33,215 nt of DNA from Acidobacteriota bacterium (GCA_019247455.1 JAFAOW010000227.1:1-33215), one strand, 5' to 3'; numbered from the stretch's first letter, positions 8,454 to 17,500 are shown. Program-made: numbers and translations. Notes: a model not told the origin generated them from the letters alone.

Positions 8454-8711
8454 ATGAAAAAAACACTTACCTTAGTTCTCGCGATCGCATTCTTTTCAAC
8501 TCTCGGATTCGCGGGAGACCAGGGGACCGGCGGGTATCGTCCGTGTGACCCGCAAGTCGAAACGTGTCCGCCGCCTCCGGATTGCACCGAGAATTGCGGA
8601 AATAACTCTTCGATGGCGACGCAGGGCGGTTCGGGAGATGACGTATTGAGTGACCTCGCGTTCGACACAATTTCATCGATCGCGATCACGGCTTTCGGCG
8701 GCGGGCATTAG
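8454..8711 (+). CDS. Small secreted four-cysteine peptide, 85 aa
   Basis: Signal peptide MKKTLTLVLAIAFFSTLGFAG; mature region CDPQVETCPPPPDCTENC; GGAG-type RBS upstream (ctggagaaaaaatacaATG). Confidence 0.72.
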   Translation: MKKTLTLVLAIAFFSTLGFAGDQGTGGYRPCDPQVETCPPPPDCTENCGNNSSMATQGGSGDDVLSDLAFDTISSIAITAFGGGH

Positions 8712-8733
8712 GCCCCGCGCGCTTTCTGACCTG

Positions 8734-9168
8734 TTAGGAACCCCGTCTTTCCAGCTCCGCGGGCTGTAAAACCGGGGTTTCTGACAAAACATCACTGGGC
8801 TGTAATACAACGATCCGGGACATACTTTCTTCACCGTTCCCACTCAAGTCGTTGATTACTTCCACACAGATCTCACGGACCATTTCGTCTAGTTGGCCCG
8901 GCGCTAGGGGTGTATCCACGGGATTCCTTTGAAAAACAAAACGATTTCCCTGACCGGTCAAGATCCAATGGATCGAGTAAGGGGTAACCCGGGCAAGGGC
9001 CAAAAGGACCTCTGCATTAGGCAGTCGGCCGTTCAGATAGTTCTTGGCGGCCTGATAGGAAATATTCAACAATTGTTTAATTTTGGCGGGTTCCCTGGTG
9101 CCGCATGCTTCGGCAAGGCGACCCGCAAAACTACTGGGGTTTAGCTCTCTTGAATAGGCTCTTGACAT
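8734..9168 (-). CDS. CI-repressor-like HTH domain protein, 144 aa
   Basis: FAGRLAEACGTREPAKIKQLLNISYQAAKNYLNGRLPNAEVLLALARVTPYSIHWILTGQG matches the bacteriophage CI repressor HTH pattern; no peptidase domain. Confidence 0.75.
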   Translation of the reverse strand: MSRAYSRELNPSSFAGRLAEACGTREPAKIKQLLNISYQAAKNYLNGRLPNAEVLLALARVTPYSIHWILTGQGNRFVFQRNPVDTPLAPGQLDEMVREICVEVINDLSGNGEESMSRIVVLQPSDVLSETPVLQPAELERRGS

Positions 9169-9189
9169 AGTTCAACGTTCGTGTAATAT
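9162..9189 (+). promoter_or_regulatory. Sigma70-like promoter reading rightward into the intergenic region
   Basis: TTGACA (9162-9167), 16-nt spacer, TAATAT (9184-9189). The -35 overlaps the start codon of the HTH gene. Confidence 0.6.
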
Positions 9190-9209
9190 CTAATCAGCCG
9201 AGCACCGGG

Positions 9210-9239
9210 ATTATATTCCAGGTCTCCTCCCAATATCAA
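9210..9239 (-). promoter_or_regulatory. Sigma70-like promoter for the HTH gene
   Basis: Minus strand TTGATA (9234-9239), 18-nt spacer, TATAAT (9210-9215), upstream of ATG at 9168. Confidence 0.55.
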
Positions 9240-9314
9240 TCCCACGAACCCCGGCTGGTCAAGGGAAATCTTAGGTTTCGCGGACCGCATACGCCCTGTA
9301 TGCGCCGCGAAAAA

Positions 9315-9356
9315 AGAGGGAGGCGGTGTGGGAGACGTCTCCCTCGCTCTATTTTT
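9315..9356. terminator. Bidirectional terminator between candidate sRNA and flavoprotein gene
   Basis: GAGGGAG (9316-9322) pairs with CTCCCTC (9339-9345). Minus strand is followed by TTTTTT and plus strand ends ATTTTT. Internal palindrome GGGAGACGTCTCCC (9330-9343). Confidence 0.75.
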
Positions 9357-10509
9357 AGATCGAGCATCCCGCGGCGTAGCCCGACGCCCAAGCCCACTGA
9401 AAGTTATATCCCCCCAGCCAGCCAGTGACGTCGACGACTTCGCCGATGAAATAGAGGCCGTTCATTTTTTTGGACATCATGGTCTTGGATGAAAGCTCCG
9501 ATGTAGAAACGCCTCCTCGCGTAACCTCAGCCCGATCCCATCCTTCGGTGTCTTGGAATTCCACTCGCCACTTCTTTATCGCTTCGATGAGTGAGGAACG
9601 GTCGTGTTCCGAAAGCTCGGAACCGCGCTTTGTAAGGTAAGGCGTGAAAAATAGCTCATTAACAGCCCTTTGCGGCATTTGCGTGCCAAGGGTCGAAGCA
9701 ACTGATCTCGTTTGTCTCAGTGTTGAAGCAAGTTCTTCGCGCGAGGTGTCGGGGAGCAGATCGATCTCGATCGGTTCGGATCTGGACCAGTAATTGGAGG
9801 CCTGCAATATGGCCGGTCCCGAGAGTCCCTTGTGAGTGAAAAGTATGTTCTCTCTGAAACTCGGCCCGCCCGCGGAAACGACTGTGCCCAATGAAATGCC
9901 GGCGAGGCGCGGATATCTGTGAGCTTTTGAAACAAGGGCGACGAGCGAGGGGCGCGTGGGTTCGATCTTCAACCCGAACTGCCGTGCGATACGAAAGCCA
10001 AGATCAGACGCACCGATCTTTGGAAACGAAAGACCTCCGCAAGCGACTACGAGCTGCTCTGCTTCGAAGGCCCCTTTGTTTGTTTCGATAAGCCAGGGGC
10101 GCGGCGCATTAACTGAGCTGACGCTGCATGATGTTTCAACGCGCACCTTCGCGCGCCGGCATTCGTCGAGGAGCATCTGAACTATCGCTCGTGAGCTTTC
10201 GCGGCAAAAGAGCTGTCCCAGTTTCTTTTCGTAGTATGGGATCTTGTATCTTTCGACAAGATCGATGAAGTCGCGGGGCGTGAACCGTGCCAGAGCGGAC
10301 TTGCAAAAGTGTGGATTTGCGGAAACGAAGTTATCAGCAGTCGTGTTGACGTTAGTGAAATTACATCGGCCGCCGCCAGAGATAAGGATCTTTCTCCCGA
10401 CCTCGCTATTATGCTCAACAACCAGAACGCGTTTACCGCGCTTTGCGGCAGTGACCGCGCAAAAAAGTCCGGCCGCCCCGCCGCCGATCACGATCGCGTC
10501 ATAGATCAC
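9355..10509 (-). CDS. HI0933/BaiN-type NAD(P)/FAD-dependent flavoprotein
   Basis: YDAIVIGGGAAGLFCAVTAAKRGKRVLVVEHNSEVGRKILISGGGRCNFTN N-terminus and C-terminal DVTGWLGGYNFQWAWASGYAAG. Confidence 0.92.
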   Translation of the reverse strand: MIYDAIVIGGGAAGLFCAVTAAKRGKRVLVVEHNSEVGRKILISGGGRCNFTNVNTTADNFVSANPHFCKSALARFTPRDFIDLVERYKIPYYEKKLGQLFCRESSRAIVQMLLDECRRAKVRVETSCSVSSVNAPRPWLIETNKGAFEAEQLVVACGGLSFPKIGASDLGFRIARQFGLKIEPTRPSLVALVSKAHRYPRLAGISLGTVVSAGGPSFRENILFTHKGLSGPAILQASNYWSRSEPIEIDLLPDTSREELASTLRQTRSVASTLGTQMPQRAVNELFFTPYLTKRGSELSEHDRSSLIEAIKKWRVEFQDTEGWDRAEVTRGGVSTSELSSKTMMSKKMNGLYFIGEVVDVTGWLGGYNFQWAWASGYAAGCSI

Positions 10510-11018
10510 GCGAGATAGTTATTACGAAAGATGTTCTCGTGATGCTTAACGTGACCGGCGAGCATATATGCAAGAGCACGGGCCGAGACGGGATTGTCGC
10601 TCGCCGTTCCCATTCGTCGTGAGGCCGCGTCGGAGAGATTTCGAATAAGAAGAAGATTCGAACGTCGCTGAAGCGCGAATTCCTCGAGCAGATCCGCGAA
10701 GCTCCTGGCGTTCGCATTCGAATTCTCGATATAGCCCTCCTGGTCAAAGCCCTCGAGCGGTGTTTCGTCGCCCCTCGATATTCGCAGGAGGCGGTATGCG
10801 AAGATCCGTTCGGCGTCGATCACGTGGCTTAACGATTCCTTTGTGGTCCACTTACCGGGCGCGTACGAAAACGTACCTTTATCCTCTGGAACGCCCGCAA
10901 ACATCGCCGCCATATCATCGATCTGTTTTTCAAGGATCGGGACGATCTCACCTTCCGGTATCAGGGATATGTAGCGGTCATAGTACTCGGCGTATTCGTT
11001 TTTTTCTGGACGGTTCAT
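10506..11018 (-). CDS. DinB family protein
   Basis: YAPGKWTTKESLSHVIDAERIFAYRLLRISRG and late GHVKHHENIF. Start placed at MNRPEKNEYAEYYDRY (11018), and the stop overlaps the flavoprotein start by 4 bp. Confidence 0.85.
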   Translation of the reverse strand: MNRPEKNEYAEYYDRYISLIPEGEIVPILEKQIDDMAAMFAGVPEDKGTFSYAPGKWTTKESLSHVIDAERIFAYRLLRISRGDETPLEGFDQEGYIENSNANARSFADLLEEFALQRRSNLLLIRNLSDAASRRMGTASDNPVSARALAYMLAGHVKHHENIFRNNYLA

Positions 11019-11076
11019 ACTGCGGTATAGTAGCAAAGTCCCGATATAATTTGTCCGATCTCGATTTTTTCGAAGA

Positions 11077-11466
11077 ATGCGTTCTTTAGCCATCGCCCTT
11101 TTGACCGTTTTGGTATTCGTCCTCAGCGCTGCCGCCCAACACGGCGGAAAGGCTGAACCCAATCGAATAGAATTCGTGCCCGGCAGGTCGAGTAAAACGG
11201 TGACGGGTACGCTCGCTAATCATCAAGAAATGGAATACGTCTTTGCCGCGGTCAAGGGACAAAAGGTCACGATACGAAACGCGACGCGAAGCCTGTTCGA
11301 CTTTCGCGTTTTTAGTGATGAGTTTAACGTTGAGACGGAATTCGAAAGCTCGCCCACCCTCACGCTGGAGTTGCCCGCGACGGGGGACTATTACTTCTTT
11401 GTTAGGAAGAAAATGATCGCAAGACCTAGTCGCGCCCGCTTCTCGCTGACCCTGACCATCAAGTGA
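11077..11466 (+). CDS. Secreted PPC-like / lysozyme-inhibitor-like beta-sandwich protein
   Basis: Signal peptide MRSLAIALLTVLVFVLSAAAQ; IEFVPGRSSKTVTGTLANHQEMEYVFAAVKGQKVTI...ELPATGDYYFFV pattern as in PPC/PliG-like domains. Confidence 0.65.
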   Translation: MRSLAIALLTVLVFVLSAAAQHGGKAEPNRIEFVPGRSSKTVTGTLANHQEMEYVFAAVKGQKVTIRNATRSLFDFRVFSDEFNVETEFESSPTLTLELPATGDYYFFVRKKMIARPSRARFSLTLTIK

Positions 11467-12153
11467 TCACTCCTTTGGCCTCTCGCGATCCGTCCCGATA
11501 TCGGAGAAGGGGATGTCGTAGATGGCGTAATCCTGCCATCCGTTGAAATCAAAATGCCACCACTCGTTCGGGTTGACAGTAAACCCTGCACCCTCCATCA
11601 GGCGCCGCAGCTTATCGCGATTAGCGCGTTCGAGATCAGAACCGCCAGTATATTCGGGAGAAGCCCGGTCGGTGAATTCATCGAAATCAGAGGGCATAGG
11701 GATGAGTTTGCCGGTCTTTAGATCATAAATGCTCAGATCAACGGCGCACCCGCGGTTGTGTTTCGATCCCTTTGCCGGGTCTGCGACAAACTTCTTTTGA
11801 TCCGGGCGAACAACTTCCCAAAACAGCTCTGTGATCGCCCAGGGACGATAACCATCAAAGATCACAAGCCCGAGACCCTCGCGCTTTAGGGCTTTATGAA
11901 CCTTGAGAAGGGCTTTTGCCGCAGGCCGCTGCAGGAAAGCCCGAGCCTCCGGGTAGACCGCCCTTCCCGTGAAATTATTTGCGGTTGCATAACGGATATC
12001 CAGCTTGATCGTTTTGCTGAGTTTTGTAAGTTCTACCAGATCGGCCTCTTTTTTATTCTCTTCTTTTGGCGGCCCTGTCTGAGCCCAAACGCAGGAAACG
12101 AGAAGGAGCCAGAGCGGCAGCAGCGAAATTCCGGCATTTCCTCTCAACTTCAT
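11467..12153 (-). CDS. D-alanyl-D-alanine dipeptidase (M15, VanX/DdpX type)
   Basis: Signal peptide; DIRYATANNFTGRAVYPEARAFLQRPAAKAL, FDGYRPWAITELFW, SKHNRGCAVDLSIYDL and NEWWHFDF motifs. Confidence 0.92.
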   Translation of the reverse strand: MKLRGNAGISLLPLWLLLVSCVWAQTGPPKEENKKEADLVELTKLSKTIKLDIRYATANNFTGRAVYPEARAFLQRPAAKALLKVHKALKREGLGLVIFDGYRPWAITELFWEVVRPDQKKFVADPAKGSKHNRGCAVDLSIYDLKTGKLIPMPSDFDEFTDRASPEYTGGSDLERANRDKLRRLMEGAGFTVNPNEWWHFDFNGWQDYAIYDIPFSDIGTDRERPKE

Positions 12154-12208
12154 GGTCTGCTGGGTGACGATTGTAATCCCTTTTCAAAAATACTATTTTT
12201 CAAGAAGG

Positions 12209-12355
12209 ATGGATACGAAAGGAACTGAAAGCAGATCTCACGCGCTGAAATTGACGAAAGCGGCCGGTTGGGCCGCCTTCATGTTCTTTTTAGTAAAGGG
12301 ACTGATGTGGCTAGTTGTCCCGGCTATAGTTGCGTATTTGTCCTTCAAAGATTAG
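12209..12355 (+). CDS. Small (48 aa) single-pass membrane protein
   Basis: MDTKGTESRSHALKLTKAAGWAAFMFFLVKGLMWLVVPAIVAYLSFKD; upstream AAGAAGGA could serve as RBS. The longer ORF-track version starts at 12152. Confidence 0.55.
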   Translation: MDTKGTESRSHALKLTKAAGWAAFMFFLVKGLMWLVVPAIVAYLSFKD

Positions 12356-13410
12356 TTGGGCTTTTTCGTATCCTCAGGTTTGATGTCATCGTCAAGGATC
12401 TTCACTTCAGAGCCGTACTTCTTGTACTCCTTAAACTTGATCACATTTCTTGTTTCGTAACCCTTTCCCTGCTGAGCGTCGGTGAGCCGAACCTCGGATA
12501 ACGATGGCAGCAAATATTTTTCACCCGCGATCGAGACCCAGTCGTAATCAATGTTCCGTTTTGCGCTGCGGATGATGAAGTCGCGCGGAATGTCTGTCGC
12601 ATCGCTCTCTATTCGTAACACCCGAGCATCCTGCCTATCGATCCATACCCGTCCCTGCATTCCGGCTATTGTTGAATCTGTCGAATATCCGGTAGCTGTG
12701 ATCAATTCTTTCGCATGTTCTTTGTCCGTCGAGAAACTATAGACGATCGCCTTTCGTCCCCGAAGAACATCTGTCTCGGCAGCTTCGAACTTCGTCAGGC
12801 TTTCGGGTTTGAAGATAGTCGACAAAACGGTGACGAATTCCCCTGTCGAGCTGGTACCACCTGCTTCTTCGTAAGAACCCTTCTCCTCGGGATTCGTTCG
12901 GACCAAGCCGTTGACCGCGAGTATCTTATAGGTTTCCTCGCCAGTCGTTCGATAACTGACCGCCACCACCAGGCGGTCAAGCGGTCGAAAGTTGCCCGTG
13001 CCGGCGAAGGCCATCGATCGCTCGATCTGCTGCTTAACTACGAAATCAGGCATTTCCTCGACGGCAGCGAGGGTATTGGCCCTCGTTTTTTCCAGCAGCT
13101 CGCCGGCTTCTTTCACATCAGGAAACTTTGCAGCGACGGGGTCGGCCTTGCGCCGCCCGGCTTCTTCAAGGGCACGGTTGAGCTCGGCATCGTTTGAGCC
13201 CTTGGACCGGGTGAGATCTCTCAAACCATCGTTTACCGGAAAATCGATGCCGCGGCCTCTAAGCGCGGCTATTATATCGGCCTTTGTTCCGGGCGATCTT
13301 TGGAGTGCATAGAGCATCTTTACGTACTCCTCCCTCGTAAGGGGAAGTGTCTGCGCTCCAAGTGCAATTGCAAATCCCAGCAGAACCGGGAATATAAGAG
13401 CCTTTCTCAT
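12352..13410 (-). CDS. Secreted hypothetical protein, 352 aa
   Basis: Signal peptide MRKALIFPVLLGFAIALGAQ and a complete ORF with typical coding composition; no domain recognised. Confidence 0.75.
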   Translation of the reverse strand: MRKALIFPVLLGFAIALGAQTLPLTREEYVKMLYALQRSPGTKADIIAALRGRGIDFPVNDGLRDLTRSKGSNDAELNRALEEAGRRKADPVAAKFPDVKEAGELLEKTRANTLAAVEEMPDFVVKQQIERSMAFAGTGNFRPLDRLVVAVSYRTTGEETYKILAVNGLVRTNPEEKGSYEEAGGTSSTGEFVTVLSTIFKPESLTKFEAAETDVLRGRKAIVYSFSTDKEHAKELITATGYSTDSTIAGMQGRVWIDRQDARVLRIESDATDIPRDFIIRSAKRNIDYDWVSIAGEKYLLPSLSEVRLTDAQQGKGYETRNVIKFKEYKKYGSEVKILDDDIKPEDTKKPN

Positions 13411-13470
13411 AACTATTTACTGATGCTATGGCGGCGAATGCCGTTGTTTAGACGCAAGCGGTCAATAAAC

Positions 13471-13500
13471 AAAAAGAGCGGGAAACGATGCTCCCGCTCT
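13471..13500 (-). terminator. Rho-independent terminator after PilZ gene
   Basis: Minus strand AGAGCGGGA-loop-TCCCGCTCT followed by TTTTG. Confidence 0.8.
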
Positions 13501-13524
13501 GATGTAAAGTGGATGGATCCTGTG

Positions 13525-13926
13525 TTAATTGACCCACTCTTCTTCGTAGTTGAGCTGCCAGTGACGAGTGACCCACTCTTCAGCGGCCGTCATAGCGGTA
13601 TTCTTCCATTTCTTGAGATTCTCAAGGACCGACAAAGCCGCCATTGGCTTGCTTGGGTCGCGCTCCACGCGGATCACGCGGGTCGGAACGTCGATGATCG
13701 CCTTCTTTTCGTTCATGATCTTTAGGCGAACCTCGCTTCCGACCGGCGGAAGAATTTCGAGATTGACCAGAGCGCTGGTCTCACCGACATTCTCTGTCAA
13801 CCCCTCGACTTTGATGGTTTCGCCGCTCTCCTCGTCGGTCCAGATGGCCATTACGGGCATACTAGCGATGATCCGATGGTGCAGCGGTGTCTTATATGAT
13901 GATGTAGCGTATTCTACCTGTGACAT
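13525..13926 (-). CDS. PilZ domain-like protein
   Basis: 133 aa; ESGETIKVEGLTENVGETSALVNLEILPPVGSEVRLKI...VIRVERDPSKPMAALSV resembles the PilZ fold. Canonical RxxxR is not clear. Confidence 0.65.
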   Translation of the reverse strand: MSQVEYATSSYKTPLHHRIIASMPVMAIWTDEESGETIKVEGLTENVGETSALVNLEILPPVGSEVRLKIMNEKKAIIDVPTRVIRVERDPSKPMAALSVLENLKKWKNTAMTAAEEWVTRHWQLNYEEEWVN

Positions 13927-14410
13927 TATTTCCCCTTATTTTGATTATTTGTGCCCCCTTGTCTATAGATGGGAACCCCCTCGCCAAAAAAAGCGAAACT
14001 AAAAATAGTCCACTCTTACAAAAAAGTCAAGTTTCTTCTGATCTACTCAGGAGCCTGTATTTTCGGGCTCCGGAGAATCGAAGTGATTTTGTAACAGATA
14101 CTGATACAAAACGCAAATCGTAGCTTTGATGCCACTCCGCCAAACGAGTTAACCCCGATTTACGCTTTTCTTAAGTTTCCGGTTAGTACGCTGGAGTACG
14201 CTAATCAAATAATCCGTACGACGAGGCCTTGACGGGAACCCAATTTGCCTACACTAAGGGCATACAGTTATCGACTTTTCGCGGGTCTACAGTGAAGCCC
14301 GGATCAGGCGGCGACAGTTAGACAAAGAAGCTTATTCTATAAGGATTTAGAGCGCCGGATGCGCGCGACTGTTAGTTTGGCTTTTCGAGATATCTGAAGT
14401 ATTCTTAATA

Positions 14411-14452
14411 CCGAAAATCCGAAAAGCGAGATAAAAATCCGAAAACGCGATA
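14411..14452. repeat. Short direct repeats AATCCGAAAAGCGAGATA / AATCCGAAAACGCGATA (three CCGAAAA cores)
   Basis: CCGAAAA at 14411-14417, 14419-14425 and 14439-14445, upstream of the 14510 start codon. Confidence 0.8.
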
Positions 14453-14509
14453 GGAATCGTGCGCCAGAGGCCTAGAATTCCTGCAATTTTCAAGGGAAAT
14501 ATCAATTTA

Positions 14510-17500
14510 ATGAGGTCAAAAAACAAAATGACAAGATTCTTTTCAACGAGATTCTTAGTGATGGCCGTTTTCGCTCTTGTACTGGCGGTGGGGACTGTGA
14601 TCGCACAGCCGACGGGCGGCATAACCGGTGTCGTTACTGATACCACCGGAGCGGTCGTTCCGAATGCGACGGTGAAACTGGTCAACGCCGCAAAGGCGAT
14701 CGATAAAACCATTACGACGACCGATGATGGTATCTACACCTTCACTCTTCTCGAACCCGGGAAGTATACGGTCACGGCGAGCGCCGGCAACTTCACCGCC
14801 CAGACGATCGAGGTCGAGGTGCAGGTCGGTCGTACCACAAACAACAATTTTTCATTAGGTGCCGGAAATGTAAATGCAACGGTGGAAGTAACCGCTGAAG
14901 GCATTCAGGTAACCCAGTCAAACTCAGACGCCGTGGTCAATGAGACCGCTATCCAAAATCTGCCTATCAACGGACGGCGCTTCCAGGATTTCGTTACGCT
15001 CACGCCCACCGCTCAGGTCGAGCCTTCGAGGCAGCAGATCTCGCTGGTCGGCCAAAAGGGGATCAACGGCAATGTGAGCGTTGATGGTCTCGATTACAAC
15101 CAGCCGTTCTTTGGCGGTATCCGCGGCGGTGAGCGCTCTAACCTTGCGTTCACCATTCCGCAGGAATCGATCAAGGAGTTTCAGGTGGTGGCCTCGGGTT
15201 ACACCGCTGAGTACGGCCGTTCTACCGGCGGTGTCGTTAACGCGATCACCAAATCGGGCAGTAACGAGTTTCACGGCTCGGCATTTGGGTTGTGGCGTCC
15301 CAGCCGCCTTGCTCGCGGCAATCAGTTTACCGATGCGCTCGTTGCCCAAAGACTTGCGCCCCTCGGCGTAACGCCAACATTGGCACCGACCCAGGAACAG
15401 TGGGGCGGCTCGGTCGGCGGCCGCGTTATCAAGGACAAGGTCTTTTACTTTGGTTCGTACGAGGGACAGCGTTTCCGCGCTCCCCGGCAGATCGTATTCA
15501 ACTATCCGAGCGGCTTCCCGCCATCGGGTGTTGTCCTCACAGCAGCTCAGCAGGCTGTATTGAATTTCTTTAACGCGGAGCAGGTACAGTACACGCAGAC
15601 CAATGACGCGTGGGCGGCTCTTGCCCGCATAGACTGGAATATCACTGAGAACCATAAGTTCAATGTCCGCGGCAATATGAGCCGCAACAACGCACTTAAT
15701 GCGGCGTCTCGCGGTGAGACCTCAGTCGATCCGACAACTCGTCAATCTCTTTCGACGAACGGTACCGAACAGGATCGTCTCAAGATGGTCGTGGCAGGTC
15801 TTGAGAGCAACTTTGGAGCGAACAAGTTCAACGAGTTCCGTTTCCAGGCTGCTAAGGAGATCCGTCCGCGTATCTCAAATTCGGTCGTTCCTCAGATCGT
15901 CACGAGCTTCGCAACTTATGGCGCGGGCGGTTCGGACACCTCGTCCTTTCTTCCGAATATCGAGAATGACGTCAGGTACGAGGCCACTGACGGTTTTACC
16001 TGGATCAAGGGTAACCATACGGCCAAGTTCGGCGGTGACTACAGCCACATCTTTGCGGCTCAGACGTTCTCCTTCAATCCGTTCGGACAGTACAACAACA
16101 GTGTAGGCGCGGCTTGTACGAGTTCCTCGTCCTGCACTTTCCAGACAGCTCTTCAGAACATGTCGAACGTTGTGGTTCCGCAGAGCGGCTCGACGCAGGC
16201 GTTCCTCGGCCGGTTCGATGTTCTGTCGACCGCCTTCTCGTCCTCGTATCAGAGGCAGATCGGTAACCGTCAGGCAGCTTTGACGGTGCAGCAGCTTGCG
16301 TTCTACGGTCAGGATACCTGGCGCGTAACGCCGAAATTCACGCTGAACTACGGCTTGCGTGTTGAGCAGCAATTCAATCCTCCGGGTGACGCGAGCAACA
16401 CGGCTGTGGCCAGCGCGGTAATGAACACGATCTTCCCGTATACGGGCAAGAACGTTGATCCTTCGGTCGTTCCCGACAGCGGCTGGGAGTGGGGCCCAAG
16501 AGGAGGCTTTGCCTTCGATCCCAAGGGTGATGGCCGAACGGTCTTCAGGGGTTATGCCGGCTTGTACTATGCGGCGACTCCGCTGATCTGGATCGTTCCT
16601 GTGACCCAGACCTATCGCTCGACTCCGGCTGACGTTTCGCAGCAGCTTCCGTTTTCGGGCATCTCGCAGAGCGCGTTTGACACGTTCCTCGGAACAGCTG
16701 CGGGAACTCCTTACAAAACGATCACAGGCTGTGATCCGACCGCGGCTCCTGGAACCGATGCGCGAAACCGCTGCAATCCGCAGTCGATCTATCGATACTT
16801 CGCGATCGTGGGTGTTGACCTTAACGCGTCGCCGCTCTCAAATCTGCCTCAGCTAACCAATGCTCAGGTTTCGACCATCGCGGGGGCGGTCGGCCTTACG
16901 CCGAGCCCCTTCGTAGGAGCTCAGGTCATCAACATGGCGCCTGATTATAAGAATCCCCAGTCATTCCAATGGGGAGCTTCTTTCGAGCGTCAGCTTGGCA
17001 GGGGCCTTGTTTTCGGGCTGGACTACGCAAACGTTTCGACCCACTTTATCGGTCGCTTCCGCGATCTGAACATTCCGTCTCCGCTGACGGCGCAGCAGTA
17101 CATCGATGCGATCACCGCTGCTAACGGAGGTGCTGCCGATTCCCGTGTTATCGCTATGAATAACAACGGGTTGTTTGCAGCTCTTTTGGCCGGGAATAGG
17201 AACTACATCAGCATTGCGACGCCGGCTGGTTTTGTGAATTGTACAAACCTCGCCTCGCTGCAGTGTCTGCCTACGGTGGCTTCGGGACAGTCAACTGCGA
17301 ACGCAGTCCTTCCTGCCAACCGTTTGCGTCCGACGCAGGCTCAGGGACAGATCGCACTTGGATCGGTCGCACAGCTTGAGTCCACTGCGAACTCGCTCTA
17401 CAGGGGCCTTACGGCTCGCGTAAGGTGGGTATCGAAGAGGATGATGCTCAATGCCTATTACACGCTTTCGCGGACATATGCCGATGACGATAATGAACGC

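Larger units (their letters stand above)
9196..9357 (+). ncRNA. Candidate orphan small RNA (about 160 nt)
   Basis: Near-consensus promoter upstream, no convincing ORF, long bulged hairpin (TTTCGCGG-AC-CGCATAC-GCCCT-GTATGCG-CCGCGAAA at 9276-9312), terminator at about 9315-9356. Confidence 0.5.

Noticed and set aside
8739-8779. AACCCCG...CGGGGTT inverted repeat as a terminator for the peptide gene
   Set aside because: Lies inside the HTH 3' coding region with a long loop and no good T-tract; too weak to call.
6921-9168. Prophage remnant (CI-like HTH plus S24-like domain)
   Set aside because: No integrase, structural or lysis genes nearby and all neighbours are chromosomal; the phage-like domains alone do not support a prophage.
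9196-9357. Firm assignment as 6S RNA or as a riboswitch
   Set aside because: Size and closure are suggestive of 6S but the consensus could not be verified by eye; the downstream gene is on the opposite strand, so a riboswitch is unlikely.
14924-15655. 243-aa antisense ORF inside the Oar-like receptor
   Set aside because: Antisense to a strongly supported coding region; composition consistent with a shadow ORF.
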